This document shows, one piece after another, positions 1-14,149 of a DNA stretch of 64,000 nucleotides (positions are counted from its first letter, which is position 1; every line of letters begins with the position of its first letter). Origin of the DNA: Archilochus colubris (taxonomy: Eukaryota; Chordata; Aves; Apodiformes; Trochilidae). Where the stretch lies: contig CM041083.1 in NCBI GenBank assembly GCA_023079485.1, positions 153,158,552-153,222,551 on the forward strand, in the 5' to 3' direction. Below the pieces are notes generated by a model. It searched no databases. It worked only from the letters and a program-made list of their open reading frames with translations, and was not told where the DNA came from. Made by a program: the position numbers and the translations under genes.

Positions 1-77
1 AAATAATAATAATAGGTTGGACCGGATGATCCTTGAGGTCTCTTCCAATCTGGCATTAATGATTTTGTGGTTCTGTT
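1..77 (+). mobile_element. CR1 LINE, 3' tail (cut by window edge)
   Basis: The first ~77 bases match the last part of the avian CR1 3' untranslated region. They have the GGTTGGACC-GGATGATCC-TTGAGGTCTC-TTCCAA order and a decayed terminal ATGATTTTGTGGTTCTG repeat. The body of the element lies outside the window. The orientation is plus because the terminal repeat is on the right. It is a dead fragment. Confidence 0.8.
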
Positions 78-1330
78 ATTCTCTTTGATAAACAACAGCT
101 GTGTAAATGGCTAAGACAAGAGCTTGTGTCACGACCCTGAGAACCCATCCTTGGATTTGAGCAAGCAGCCTGATATACAACCATCTGCTCTGAAACTGGT
201 GTGAAGAGTTGTTAAAAAAAAAGGCTGGGAAAAACCTTTCAGGAGCTCTCCCTCTTTACTTAGGACCTTCATTTCAGCCAGGGCTCTCACCCTGACTTTG
301 CTTGTCTGTGGTCCTGATAATCTGGACCCAAAACCTCATCCATGGGATGGCACCCCAACCTGTCAGGGCCTGTCCCTGTCCCTGTCCCCACCTCCATGGC
401 CCTACCAGGCCATCCTGGGTGAGAGTTGTGGGTGATTCCCCTTACCAAGACTGATCCTCACCCCCACTCACAGGCTCACATCCTGAGATAGCTCAACAGC
501 TATTTATCTAACAACAATCATAGCATGATGATGATTTTCTGTGTTCTGACTACCAGAAACTCTGTTAATTAAAAAATTGGACACAAATATAACTCACTAT
601 TTATAGCACACATATAAAAAGGAGTGGTGCAGTGAGGAGTAATAGCAACATCACATTAATCAAACAGAAATCACTAGATTGTTTGGTGAGCTAAATCCAT
701 TCAAAGCAAATGCAATTGTACTTAGCTCCATTAAAGACATGCTTACATGCTTATGGCTCCACAATAAAAGCTGAAAATTAGTTCTGAAAATTAGTGAAAT
801 ATACAAAATAACGATATATCTCAAATAAAAAATATGCCAGAGGATATTTGTGTCATTCTAGGTTTAACAGCAAAAGAAAAAGATCTTCACTATCTCACAC
901 TTCAACTAATCCTCTGCTGTACTCAATGTGAGTCAGATTTAAGCAAGATATATACAAATACAGAAATGAGGTCTGCACTTCATAAAACTTTGACAGGTTT
1001 TCCTTCCTTTTTACATTTATATTTCTCTTATAGTACCTTCCTTTCACTTCTCTCTTACCAGTTGCTTGAGATTATCCACTGCTGCAGGGTAAAACAAAGC
1101 AACATACAGGAAAATAAGAGAAGCATTAGCAGGTAGGGAAAACAATGTCAGTAGTTCCTGTAAGAAGGTCAAGTGATTTGCAGGGCACTGTGACAGGGGA
1201 CTTATGACCATCAGAGAAAGACTAAAATTAAACAAACTAGAGAAAGGAAGACACATCTTTACTCCTACCCATGATTTCTAAAATTTTCCTCATACTTACA
1301 GAAACCTCAGAACAAATTTGGTGGAATTAA

Positions 1331-1377
1331 AATAAATAAACAAATAAATAAATAATTTTTTTTTTTTTTTTTTAATT
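1331..1377. repeat. (AAAT)n followed by oligo-T
   Basis: A short AAAT/AAAC microsatellite runs directly into about 17 T residues. This is simple-sequence DNA with no gene signal. Confidence 0.8.
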
Positions 1378-1597
1378 AAGATATCTCTGGCTAATGCTAC
1401 CCTTGTACATAAGACAGAAAAAATCCAAACAGAATCAGTGCTGAGCAGGCACTGCTACATTTCAAATTAAATTCTGGATGTAACTTTGTTATTCTTACTT
1501 TTAAAAATGTATGCTGAAAAGCTGAGGGGAAGTGAGAACAGTGAAATGGTTTGTGCAATTGATGGAAAATGTTAAAGACTCTCAGCTTCTTAGTAAG

Positions 1598-2266
1598 AGA
1601 ATGCCCATGGGACCTGAAAAGATCTATCTGTGGCTGCTAATAGAACTGGCAGATGAGGTTGCAAAGCCATTTTCCAACATGTTTGAAAAGTGATAGCAGT
1701 CTGGTTCTCATTACTGAAAAAGGGAAACATGACCTCCATTTTCAAAAAGGGAAGGAAAGAAGATCCATGGTTCTATAGGCCAGTCATTCTCACCCCTGTA
1801 GCCAGCAAGATCACAGAGCAGATCCTTCTGAAGGCTCTACTAAGGCACATTGAAAATGTGGAGATGGTTGGTGGCAACCAATATGTCTTCAGCAAGGGTA
1901 AGTTATGCCTGACACGTGTTGTCCTTTAACCAGGGGGTGACAGTGTCAGTGGACAAGGGAAGAGCAACTGATGTCATCTACCTGGACTTCTGCAAAGCAT
2001 TTAGCACTGTCCTGCATCCTGGTCCCAAAATTGGAAGGATATGGATTCAATGGATGGACCACTTGGTGGATAAGAAATTGGATGGATGGTTGCACTCAGA
2101 GAGTCAATGGTTTAATGTCCAAATGCCAGCCAGTGAGTAGCAGAGTTCCTCAGCCTTGGGGCTGTGACTGGTGTTGTTTAAAATCTCTACTGGGGACATG
2201 GACAGTGTAATTGAGTGCACATTCAGCAAGTTTGCTGATGACACCAAACTGTGTTGTGTGGTCAAC
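1598..2266 (+). mobile_element. CR1 LINE ORF2 reverse-transcriptase relic
   Basis: This is a decayed piece of the CR1 ORF2 polyprotein, which primes and copies CR1 RNA at the insertion site. Conserved blocks appear in order: the PVILTPVASKITEQILLKAL-like block near 1780-1845, then the palm motif [13 protein letters not shown] near 1975-2013, then the FADDTKL catalytic box near 2230-2251. The blocks lie in different frames, with stops and small deletions between them, so no enzyme can be made. Two overlapping frames around 1916-2210 are fragments of this one relic. The copy is truncated at both ends and has no 3' tail. Confidence 0.9.
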
Positions 2267-5200
2267 TAACATACCTCTCTATATAAATCCATTTCATAGC
2301 TTAATATCCAGGGTTAATTGGTAACAGTACTAAGGAATTTTACACCAAGCTGGCCAAATAACTAAACCTTTCAAAAAAAGTTACTGTGCAATAAATCATA
2401 GATCTGAAGTGTTGAAACAAGAAAGTGAGCTATTATCTCTAAATTGATTTTTTATTACTTTTAATTATACACTATCTAAAATGAATACTTCTCAAGTATT
2501 AGAAATTATTATACAAGACCAGGATAGAATTAAACTTTCAAATATTTTTTTCTCTAAAATTTATTAAATATTAAATTGTCAACTTTAGAAAAAGACAAGA
2601 CATGAATGAAATAATTCTAAATATTTTTTTTCAAATAATCAATACGCTATGTTTAATTTAAGCAACTTTTAGTTACTTTTTAGTTTAGTTTAGTTTTAGT
2701 TACACTTTTTAGTTACATTAATTGTTTGCTAGAATACAATGATAAATAACAGAGAAAACATGTAAGGTCTACGGTATTAATCAACACATGGAATATTCTT
2801 AGGAACTATATAAGTTTTTTTCAGATTTTTTAGATAATTTTCAATAAATTTCAGGAAACAAAATTATATACATTTAGTTGAAAGTTTATTTAGGGAAAAA
2901 CGGGAAATAAAAGTTGTGCATCTTTTCTTACCTCAATTTTCATAAGAAAAGGTCCTGATTTTTCATGGTAGAACTCTTAGATTTGTTTTTTCTAGAAAGA
3001 AGAGTCTGAACTCTTTGATTTAGTGAAATCAAAACATTTCCAAGCATGTTAAGAAAGGAAAGTAATTGTCTTGACATTTAAGCTTAGTCATCCTGGAAAA
3101 CTGTAACTTCTGATACAATCAGATTAATTTTCTTATTTTTAAGTATAGATAAAAATAAAACTACAGGAATCAGTAGATTAGGGTTCACAGTACAGGAAAG
3201 ACGTTCCATAGGATTTTGACTAAGTCACAGACCAGGGAATTGATAATGTCTCACTGTCAAAAGTATGACTCAATTCCATTAAAAATAATTTGGCAAAGTT
3301 GAGCTCTTAAATTCCTGATAAAAAGTGAAGAAACCAGAAGGGTTTTAAAATTAATAAGAATGCCAATGCAGTTTTTAAAGGATAAAGGTTACAGGGCATA
3401 TTCTAGTTGTCTTCAGATTTTCTGCTCTCTTCTAGCATGGCTATGCAAATACCAGCCAAAATCCTGCAAGAAACCCCTAAAAGAGGCTTGACTCTGCACT
3501 TGCAAAAGGCCACATAATTACCACTATATGTTTCAGAATTAATCTCAGTATTAATTATGTGTACTTTGTCTTAGCAACGATCAAGGTCAAGAAATTTTTC
3601 CTAGAAGTTGTAATCACCATGACTTCCCCAAGACTCACTGAGCATTCATACTGCTTGAAGTTTGTTCACATATCTGTAACTTTGGCAGACTTCCTGTACA
3701 TGGAAAGAAAAACATGTTTTTCAGTTTTCAAATATTAAATTTCCATACACAGTCAAGTCAAGACAATAACAAGGTCACATGGTCATATATTCTGTGACCC
3801 AACTCTTAAGTGCCTTTCTATGTGACTTTTCCTTCTGCTAATCCTTCACAGTGACGCTAAAGGAGGAGAGTAGAAAATTCTGCATAATTTTATCTCCTGA
3901 TAAAATTTGTTTCACACAAATTCTTCATTTGGATTTGTTCTACTGCTGACCCAAGTTTATGGAGGGGTTCTCTTTGAACATAAGACATAACTTTGTGTCT
4001 TGTATTCAACTCTATGTCCACCAATTTCTACTTTATTTTTTAATCATTGAAACAACAGCATAATACAAAAAAGGCTAACCAAAGTAAGTCGTGCCAAAGC
4101 AAAAAAAAAAGGCCATTAGTCACTGCCAAGAGCAGTGTTATTTAATTTCCCACGGACATTTCTTAGAAAATGCATTCCTAATTTAAAATATCTACAGCAG
4201 TACAAATACTTATTTTGAAGTAGCCAAGAGCTGCTGATGGTAGATTTTGAATTAGAACTAATGTGGCTCTATGCCCAGAGAAAAGCAAGTCTGTTGCATG
4301 GTATTTTGGCTTAGTGCTTAAATTGCAAGGAGAAATGTAGACATGTGTCAGTTGAATCTCTTTTGTCTAATGCTCATTTCTAGTTTTGTTAGTCATATTC
4401 CGTTGCACGGGATTACTGAATTATTCCCTTTTTTGAATTAACATTTTTCCAAGTGGTTCATCCTTACCTGATCCCTTGTTTTATGTAATCAGCATACCCC
4501 TGCTACTGCAGGTTTTTTTCATCTGTTAGATTTTAATCTCTACATGGTCAAAGGGAAAGTCCTGGAACTTTCTTTTTCCTTCCTCCAATATTTAACATTT
4601 TACAATGTTCTAATTTTGGACATATCTCATATTTTTTGGGTATTGCACACCAAATTTCTAAGTCTATATTTTTCTTTTCTCTAACACTAGTTTCTTTGAA
4701 GTCACTTCCATTGACCAATGTTAAGTGTGATCTTAACTACATTGTTAAAGTATGACCAGAATGACTGATGTCTCATCTGTTGCAAGCTACTAATGAGTCC
4801 TTGTAATCAACGCAAATGCAGTGAGAAAGCAAGATACCTTACTCTACAGTGAAGGGATGTCTGTCTCCTAAATTTGTATATCTAAAATTTAGGTTAAAAT
4901 GTATTACTATAAAACCTAAACTCCTAATCTATGTTTTCTGTGACACAATGGAGTGACCAAGAGCTTCACAAAATCCATCTTTGCAATGCAGGGAAGGTGA
5001 AATATTCTTGGGAACTGTATCTTTTTCTCATTATTGTCATTAGAGGGAATGAAGACAACTGTGTTAGAATGCCTGATACAGTTCATGTAAGAGAAACAAT
5101 GAGAGCTTGAATATATCTTGATAAATTTTTGTGCAGCTGTACAGTGCTTGAATTATGGATATTAAGAATGTGGGGTAGTTTAAAGGATTTTTTAAAAATT

Positions 5201-6661
5201 CTTATGCCATAAAAACACACTAATACAGAAGACTGTCCTTACCTGTTGACCTGTATAGAAAGGCACAACTGCTATGGACATTTAATAAACAGCCTTCTTA
5301 GAACAACTCATTAGAGAATTCACAAGAGGAAAAATACATTTTGATACAATTCATAACAGCAGACAAATAAATTCAAAGTTCAGTGTGCTAACAAACATGA
5401 AATATTCAAATTCATCTCCTTTGTGGAAGCTTAAGGTTCACCGATGAAACTAGACTGTATGAATACCTAATTTTAAGTTCAGTATTTTAGAGTCTTTGAG
5501 CAAGAGTTTATCACCAACACTACAAAGGAGGAGGGGCAAATGGAAAGACAAAGAAACATATGAATCCTAGCTCTACTAAATATCATGACATAGTCTTGTA
5601 GAAGGAAAATAAAACCCTTCAAACTGTAGTTAGACTACTACTGCAGAACAATCCAAATAAAAGCAAGTGGACAGAGAGTAATTTTTAACTTAAATGTTAA
5701 GCCATAATGAGGTAAATAATAAAATAAAATTATTTGTTATAAAATTTTCTTTGAAAACTATAGAGGTGGCATATATACAAAACAGAGAAAGGATTGACAG
5801 ATGAACAGGAATTAAAAAAGTCTGCACAGAGTACATAGGATACAGTAGGGTAGAAACATTGAATTATTTTCAAATATGCACATTTACTGTTGATGAAGGC
5901 AGATAAATCATGTCCTTTATAGATGAAGATTCATCTTTATGAAAGGTGAGTCTCAGAAATTTTCTCACATCAAGAGATATGGTTCTAAAATAAAATTAAT
6001 AAACCAAACCATTGCCTGAGCCACAGACTGGTCATATAAAAATTTAAAAAATATCATATTTAAAATTGATGAACCTTTAGATGTGGTGTACAGCACACAT
6101 AGCATTTTTCCACAGGAGAACGGAAGGCAATAAACACAATGTCATTGTTTCAAAAAGACTTTGACTAACCTGAGGAACCTTAGGCCAGAGGAAATACAAC
6201 AGAGAAAGCTATTGAAAAAATTAATAAATAAACAAAGGGCACAAGAATCAGGACATAATTCAATAAAAAGCCCTCAAATTTTAAGTTATTTCTGGATACA
6301 CTGTTTGAAGAATATATTGACACTTCTTATAATGGAGATAAGGTATAGTGAAGTTCTCCATACATGCATACATATATCCCATAGCAGGTGTATAAACTAT
6401 GTGGACAAGGGTGTAAAAAGTGAGAGAGCAAGATTTAATGTTACAATTAGAGTAGTGAAAACTGAAATGCAACTATATTTCTTCTGAACCCCTGAAATCT
6501 GAATGACTGTCCCACAAGTGTCCCATATGGAAAGAAGAATGGAAGATGAAAAGTAACCAGAATCACATATATACAGTGATATTCTATTAATTATCATATT
6601 TCAAGAAAAGCAGTCTAGAGTTGTCCTATATAGTCTTCTGGAAACAGTAGAATAGAGGCCA
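2267..6661. other. AT-rich intergenic DNA, nothing recognised
   Basis: About 4.4 kb of AT-rich sequence with short homopolymers and a small TTTAG-rich patch near 2678-2715. The open frames are short and look random. I see no repeat family, exon-like splice arrangement or RNA gene. Confidence 0.6.
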
Positions 6662-7285
6662 TATGAGAAAGGATATTTTTATGCAGTCTGGCTGTAATGG
6701 GATTAATTTTCTTCATAGCAGCCTATATAGGGCTGTGTTACAGACTTGTGTATAAAACAGTACAGATAAAACACCAGTGATTTTGGATGTGGCTGAACAG
6801 TGCCTGCACAGGAGTGAGGGTTTCTTTTGCTTTGTTTTTGCTTGAACTTCTAACCATTCTGCCACCCCAGAAATAAATCGGGAGTACTCAAGTTTTGAAG
6901 GGATGAAGCTGGGACAATTCACCCCAGCTCATCAGTAACTTATTCCATATCATATGACATTGTGCTCAGCATTAAAAACTCAAGAAAAAGAGAAGGAAGG
7001 AGGCAGTTTGTAGTTAGATTATTTGCTTTCTCAAGAAACCATTACATGTATCGAGACCCTTCTTCCCAGGAAGTGACTGGACATCTGCCTGCCAGTGAAA
7101 AGTAGGGAACAAAATCCTCATTTTATTTTGCTTGAAGCTTTGCTTCACATGTTAAAATGTCTTCATATTGACCACGTGAGTTTTTTCTCACTTTTTCCCT
7201 TTTTATTTTTTCTTCCACCCTCTGAAGAGAAGTTAGTGAGTGACTGAGTGGGGACTTAGCTGCCAGTTCAAATAAGTCCACCACA
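6662..7285 (+). mobile_element. Decayed avian ERVL-like LTR
   Basis: This follows the block order I recall for a very common avian ERVL-type LTR. A GGGATTAATTTTCTTCATAG block lies near 6699-6718. Next comes a TTCCATATCATATGACATTG-like block near 6942, then a degraded promoter stretch (CATTAAAAACTC). Near 7150-7205 is the R/U5-like run ending in ACGTGAGTTTTTTCTCAC. The end reads GTCCACCACA. It is heavily mutated, and I could not place the 5' terminus or a target duplication. No internal viral genes lie beside it, so it is most likely an old solo LTR. Confidence 0.65.
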
Positions 7286-10200
7286 GTATTATAAGTTGTT
7301 ATAAAGAGCAGATAAGACAAAGGTTTGTCATTCTGTAGTTCCATATTGGCCTTGCATCTTGAAAATCAATATATTGTAATCTTCCGTCTCAATTCACTGG
7401 AATTAAAACATAGTAGAAGAGGGAAATAAGAATAAATTATTGGATCAGAAGCCTACCACCTGTGAAGGTAATAAATAAACAGCTAAGAGAAGTGATGGAT
7501 GGGGGGATATATGATAGAAATATGATGAAATTATGAAGGGTGTATTTATGAATAGCAATAGCAATACACATCTTCTCATGGCTTAGAATGATTGCAATAT
7601 TCCTAATTTGACAGAATAAAAGCTAATCAAAATAGTACTTTTTTTCCACCTTAATTATAATTAAACCAGTTAACACATCAACAATAGATACTGGGAACCT
7701 CAGCAAACAGTTGAGATGGTGGAATTTAAATTATTATTTATAAATCTCTAAATTGTTGCTGTTAAATTATATGATCTAGATGTTCACTTCATTTAGGAAC
7801 CACTGTCTTCAGAAGCTCAGAGAGTGCATCAGACATAGACAAATATTTAAATTAATATTTGTTATTAACCATGACTGGGGGCAAGCCATAAGATGCATTG
7901 TAGTAGACATACTTTTCACCTGCTGCGTCATATTAACTGTCTTAATTTTATGTACCTCACAAGCCTGATGTATTTGCATACAGTAAATGTACTTAATAGG
8001 AAGAGCCAGACACCTCTGGACAATTAATAGGGTGGGCTAGTTTAACAGAGTAACCTTAGGTAAATGTATAAGGTTGCAAACGCTTCTCAAGGATTTGCAT
8101 CAGAAACATTGTTTATGCAAAATAAGAGATGTGTACATGAAGAATTCTCAAGTATTGCATATAATTGAGAGAACTATCATGTGCAGTGTTCAAGGTAGAT
8201 GTGATTATTTAGAGTTATTCTAGAATTCCTTTCCCTCATTTAGTTGTGCCATACACAGATAAACACATATTGTATGCTTGTATAAAACTAAAATATTGTT
8301 TATAGGATTCTCACTAGACATTGTCACCTATACATTGCTAGGCAGCAATGAACAAGCATAGGAAGAAGTGACTACAATATCCCAATTGCTACAAAAAGAT
8401 TCCCTATTTAATGTTAATTGTAGCCTCAAGACAAGCTTGGTGGCTAATGAATGTTTTGTCATTAAGTATAGGATGACCATACATGACAAAAAGACCTCAT
8501 TATGGTGGTGTCAGTCATGATAACATCATTTATCATTCTGAGCCCATTGTATTAAATGAATACAAATGAAGAGGCTGGGATCCTCATGCATAGGAAAGAA
8601 CGTTTTACTTATTTCTTGCTATCTTTTTTTTCATTCCTTTGCAGTACATGGTCAGGGACACAGAGTTGGTTGAGCATAATGAAACAACAGAACTTACTAA
8701 GCACTGACAGAGTCAGCAGTTTATCCCTGTCTCTGGAAATGTACAGACTCATGACAAATCTGCACTTAATTTTGCATCTTGCCTAAAGCTTGCAAAAGCA
8801 TGAGTAAAACACAGGCTGAGGGCTTCAGCAGCAATAGTGATAGAAAACGTGACATAATTTAAAACAACAGTGGTAGATTTCCAGTGTGATTTCAATTAAA
8901 CCATGCTTTGCATTTTCGTTTTCATTACAGTCAGAACACCCTGAAGATTTAGCTAACTTTCTTTTCATCCTTTTCTCAGCACAATGTGTTGTATGTTTAG
9001 AGGTATGGAATATCACTTACCCATGATGATGATGTGATATCTTGAAAAAAAGAGATCATATTTGCAAAAAATTATACTAACATTGAAGGTACTTAAGCAG
9101 ACGAAATGTGATGATGCTTCACAAATTAGGCTTTTATGAAAGAACTAATTCACTTTATTTACATTAATTTTCATAATACTGCTTTTTTCTCTGTGAAGAA
9201 ATCATAAGTGGTAGTTCAAAAGAATCATGGTATCAAAGCTAGTGTTTGAACTGATTGATAAGCTGTGTGCACTTAACAAGCCTTTGCAATATACTTTGCT
9301 GTGCAGTTATCTCACAGAGTGTTTGATTTCAAAAGCAAATAATAAGCCTTAGTTTATTTTACATAGTGTATGGTAAGCAAATATATATTGATGTTTGGTT
9401 TAAATTGAACTAGAATGAAATTGAAGATTGAAATATTGGTCAAGCTACTAGCTTGCCTAAGTGTGTTTCTAACAGGGTGGTTCAAAATAAATGATGTTGC
9501 AAAACAGAATTAAAATTCAAATCTTAATGTTTCTTATTTGTTGGTCCTATTTCATTCTCATTCACGTACAGTTTATATTTCACAAATGATTCATTATAGT
9601 GAAGACAGAGCTAATATGGAATGAAGCAATTGTCTTGCAATTAAATGTCAATTAAATAATAGTTTAAAGTAAACCTGGACAGTATAGTGATGTTGAGTAA
9701 GGATATCCTTTACACAGTATCATCTTTTGTTTCATATCTGAAGCTCTTAACAAGCTTAAAATTGCTGCAAAATTTTACATTATTAAAAAATAAGCATTCA
9801 GTCTTTCCTCATCATTTCTTGCATACTAATGAAGCAGTAAGGCCCAAATAGGTTTGCCTGCACTAATTTTAGCTATTTCAGATGTCAATTTTTCTATTAA
9901 AAAAAAAGTATGATGAACTCATGTTTGTATCCTTAGTGTTGCCATGAAGATACATTTCTATGTTCCACAGTTCTCAGCTGGAACTCTCCTGTATTACAAG
10001 AGCCAACGGTCAACTTATTATATGCTATGTAACTGTTAAACTTATTTACTCGTTTTCAAAAAGTCATATGTCACTGCATGTTCCTGTGTGAATAAGAAGG
10101 AAAGCTTCAGACTGCAGTAACTATTCATACTGAAATATTACTGGCAGAGATCGTAACAATCTACACCTGAAAAACTGATATACTTGGATTTTTAATCACA

Positions 10201-10455
10201 AGTCAATTACTTTTATAAGTAGCAAATTGTAATACAGGAAAAAAAAAATATTTTCATTATTGTCATGTTTTAATGCTGGTCCAGCAATTAGCCAAATGAG
10301 AGATGCTCTCTGTTAATACTCCTCTCCTTCCTGATAAAGAAAGGAAAATATGGGAGAGAGGCTTATGAGTTGGAAACTATACTACATAGCTTTAAAGAAA
10401 CAGTAATGATAAAAAGGAAAAAATATTAAATATATACAAACAGAGAGAAAAAGGT
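7286..10455. other. AT-rich intergenic DNA, nothing recognised
   Basis: About 3.2 kb with no mobile-element consensus and no protein-like frame. Some stretches, such as 7930-8060, keep moderate sequence complexity, but I cannot assign a role. Confidence 0.55.
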
Positions 10456-10462
10456 ACCACTT

Positions 10463-11055
10463 TTGTTCCCCCCCAAAAAACGCTCCTGTTACCACCGAGG
10501 CTGCAGGGCAGCCCTGGGAAAGTCCAGGCTGGACTCCTGGAGTCACCAGCAGTTGGGAGCTGGAGGCAGGAACACACAGATTCAAGCTGGCATGGATCAG
10601 GACCACAGGCAGGGGAATGGACAGAATCCTCCCAGGATGCCAAAGGAAGAAGGAAGAGGTGAAGAGAGGCTGAAGAGAATGGTGAAGGGGGAAGACACTT
10701 GACCCTAATGATCCTTCAAACTTATACCAAGTATGATATGTATGGGATGGAATACTCTACTTGGTCAATTTTGGTCACCTGTCTGGTCAGCTCCTCTCTA
10801 AAGGAAAGTTGTAGGTGGGACCCCTTTATTCTCTTTTTTCTGATGCATAAGATATCCCTCAGAACCAATCAGTGTCCTTGGTTCTGCATCCCATTCTCTA
10901 TCAGTAACTATAAACATCGAGTGTTACCTGTCCTAGAAGCAGACACTGACTGAGAAACTTGCTGTTAATTTCAGCAAGTGCAGCTACCTACAAGAGACTT
11001 AGTTGAAACCAAAATTACAAACTAGAAAATTAACTCTATCCAGGCCCAAACTGGG
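10463..11055 (+). mobile_element. Retrovirus-like interspersed repeat, copy 1
   Basis: A GC-richer block (10463-10700) leads into a moderately complex stretch ending near 11055. It reads like an avian endogenous retroviral noncoding segment or LTR, but I cannot name the family. Support comes from a second copy at about 29985-30150. That copy shares the AAAGTCCAGGCTG and CTCCTGGAGTCA words, the CCAAGTATGAT word and the TTGGTCAATTTTGG-CACCTGTCTG block. No frame reads as a viral protein. Strand is given by analogy with copy 2 only. Confidence 0.5.
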
Positions 11056-13267
11056 ACAATTATAAATTCTAATGCTTTGAAAATAAGTTAATTTTATACA
11101 TTTTTTTCCGAAGGTATCAGAATGTACCATTTTGCTCTTATATTGTCTGAATTCTTGCTCTCATTTCAAGTGTAGTTTGAATAATAAAAAAACCCAATTT
11201 GCTAAGATACAAAATATCTTGAATTTTTTTCCCTGAGAAATTTACTTGGAAGATTTTAAATTAAATTAAAAAAAAAAAAAAAGCCCTAACAAATTTTGTA
11301 AACACAAATACAGTAAATTTATTCTCCTACCATCTCCACTTTCTCATTTTTTCTGTTTTCAAATTCCAGTTGATCTTATCCTCAGCTATTTCAAAAGCTT
11401 CTTTCAGTTATTTCAAAAGAAGTCTAGAAATATCAAAATGTATATTATGCCAGAATTATAATAATTTCAAATCGGGGTCACATACATTATTTTAGATGAG
11501 ATGTGAAATTATGAGATGATCATTGAAACATATATTCTGACCTTAACTATGTCAAGCAATTGCATTCATACTGTTACCCTTTACTGAACCCCAATAATTA
11601 ATTATGACTCTGACTCTGACCGTAATCTGACATCTAATTTTCTCACTGATGAACTAAATAGTTCTATACATTCAGTTCCTTCTTAGATGTCTCATTGCTT
11701 TGTGGTAGTCACATAAGCTTATGGGATCTTTTGTGAACTTTCCTGTTTTATGGTGAAAACTTCCAGTAACCATCAGTACACAATATTGAAGTGTTTATCC
11801 AAGGTACAAGGACCAAAGCAACAAAATCAACATCCTATTTCCATACACTACATGGTCACACTAGTATCTTATCCAATTATTTATGTACCATGGCCCCAAG
11901 ATGATTTTTTTTCAGTCCTAGACAGCTAGGATGCATTCCTCTGTACAGTAAGCATGACTTGTGTTCCTGGCTTCTAGACAGACTTCTTTTTGACAGCTTG
12001 AAAACATGTTTTGTTTTAGTGAACTCAGCTTAAGCAGTGACCCAGACCACTCTGTTTGACTGCCCTGTATAGTTCATTATTTTACACTCTGCTAGTCCTG
12101 TACTATCTACATATTTTTTTCAGCAATGATTTAATATTTTTTTCTATGCCACTGATAAAAATATTGCCAGACCTGTTAGTATACACTTCAGAAATACAAC
12201 AGAAATATCCTCATACAATGCTTAATTGTCACAGACAACTTTAGGGGACGTATCAGTCAGGCATTTAGGCTTTAAATGAGCTTTCTTCTGCCTTTATACT
12301 TTTTTTGTACTAAGTTAAATGCTATAAACAGACATTTTTAACAAAAGATAAAATAAAATAAGAAAAATCTACTGCTAATGTTTTTTAAAAAAATAAACTA
12401 CCAAAACCAATATCTAATTGAGTCATTGAAGGATCTTTAAAACTTATAAAATGAAGTAAACTGTTATCTCTCAATAGTTATTTTATTGCACGACTGTTCA
12501 TCATTATATTTAGATGTTGTTTAAAAAAAAAAGAAATCACAGATAGAACAAGTGTTGATGCTTATCAGCAATATTTAAGTCATATAGATCATGTACTGCT
12601 AAAGATAGCTTAAAAGTTATTGAAAATACTTAAAGAGAATAGAACAACTAATGTCTTTAGTCCTGGTTCTATAATTGTATTCTAAAAAAACAATCTAGAT
12701 ATAATGATGCTTTGTTTTGTTAATTTATTTTTTGTCACTCTTAATTTAATTGTAAATCACAGACTTTTTCAAAGGAATTTTATTTTTCAAATGAATGGAA
12801 ATAACATTTTTTTGCATAACCAATAGAAAATATTTTATACATTTCAATAAAACTATGATATTACATAGTATTAAGAAGTTTGTCAAGAGCTGTATCTCTT
12901 CAAAAGCCTCACTTTCATTAAATATGATAAAATTTTACATTTTTTTCAAAGACCACTGTAGATTGGGATAATTTTCTTGAGTTTGACACATATATAATAA
13001 CAGTCTACTTCAGTAAAAGTTTAGATTGTACTCTCCCTATCTATCTAACAAAACACAGTAGTTATACAACCCAAGCTTATGACAATTTTGAAAATAAAAA
13101 TATCTGGTAAATAAACTAGTTATTGTGAAACAGGCAGAAGGAGTACTGCAAATGACTGTTCATGGAGCTTTGTCAGAGCAGTGACATTCCGCCAACTGGA
13201 CATTGTCAGGCATAATTCACAATTCAACATTTTTTTTTCCCTAAGGGAGAGAAGGATTGCATTTTCC
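11056..13267. other. AT-rich intergenic DNA, nothing recognised
   Basis: About 2.2 kb with several A or T runs. The block at 13140-13225 has higher complexity and a retained CpG, but nothing identifies it. No gene is supported. Confidence 0.55.
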
Positions 13268-13378
13268 CTGAAACTTTCTCCAGCTTGTTCAGGTCCCTCT
13301 GGATAGCAACATGTCCCTCTAGCACGTAAGATGAACCACTCAGTTTGGTGTCATCTGGAAATTTTTCAGTAGCTAGAC
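13268..13378 (-). mobile_element. CR1 LINE ORF2 scrap, minus strand
   Basis: Read on the minus strand, this is the CR1 segment just after the catalytic FADDTKL box: a CACCAAACTGAG-like word, then an AGAGGGACCT-like word and a CTGGAGAAAG-like word. On the plus strand the tell-tale is CAGTTTGGTGTCATCTGGAA. It is about 110 bp and cannot code. Confidence 0.75.
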
Positions 13379-13984
13379 TGTTGTGTAAAAGCATGAGTAT
13401 TATTTACTCATGTACTTAGTACAATTTAACCTGAAAAAATATCTTAACATAAAAATGCAATTCAAACATGGTAAATATTAATCACTTTTATTTCACTAGC
13501 TACTAAAAATCAGAATTTCTTGGAGTTAATAGCCTTTTCCCCCATTAACTAGTAACAGCTGTAGGCAGCAACTACATTCTCTGCTGAAGATAACTGGGGA
13601 AAAGTAAAATGAGGTTCCTGACCAATAGACCATGGGTTTAAACTGATTTTGGTGCATACTAAAGGACTTGTGCACAAAAGAGTGTTTGGGTTTATAGACA
13701 TGAGATACAATAAAGAGAATTCTGAAAAGAAATGTAGGTTTACAGGCTACTGTGTGTCACTTCTTATTACATCTTATAAGGGTATAAAATAAAGCACCCT
13801 CAGAAAAAATCCACACTGTAATACTCCAGAGGTGTTGCTTTCCATAATACTGTATTATACCAAACCTTTCTTGTTGAATGTCCTTACAATCATATAAAAA
13901 TACTCAGTTCTGTGATGGATTCTACTCACAGGTCAAGAACCTTTTTTACTGCTATAAAATAACTGCACAAAGAGTTTGAAATGT

Positions 13985-14148
13985 CTGTTTATGTTAGACA
14001 GTAGGAAAATATTCTTTCCTGTGAATGTGGTGAGACACAGGAACAGGTTGCCCAAGAAGCTGTGGCTACCCCCTCTCTGGAAGTGTCCAAAGCCAAGCTG
14101 GATGGGGCCTTGAGCAACCTGTTCTAGTGGTAGCTGTACCTGCCCGTG
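13985..14148 (+). mobile_element. CR1 LINE 3' region fragment
   Basis: This matches the CR1 stretch upstream of the tail: TGTGGTGAGACACAGGAACA, GGTTGCCCAAGAAGCTGTGG, CTGGAAGTGTCCAAAGCCAA and AGCAACCTGTTCTAGTGG. The terminal CR1 repeat is missing. The copy stops where an LTR fragment begins, which suggests deletion or insertion at the junction. Confidence 0.85.
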
Positions 14149-14149
14149 A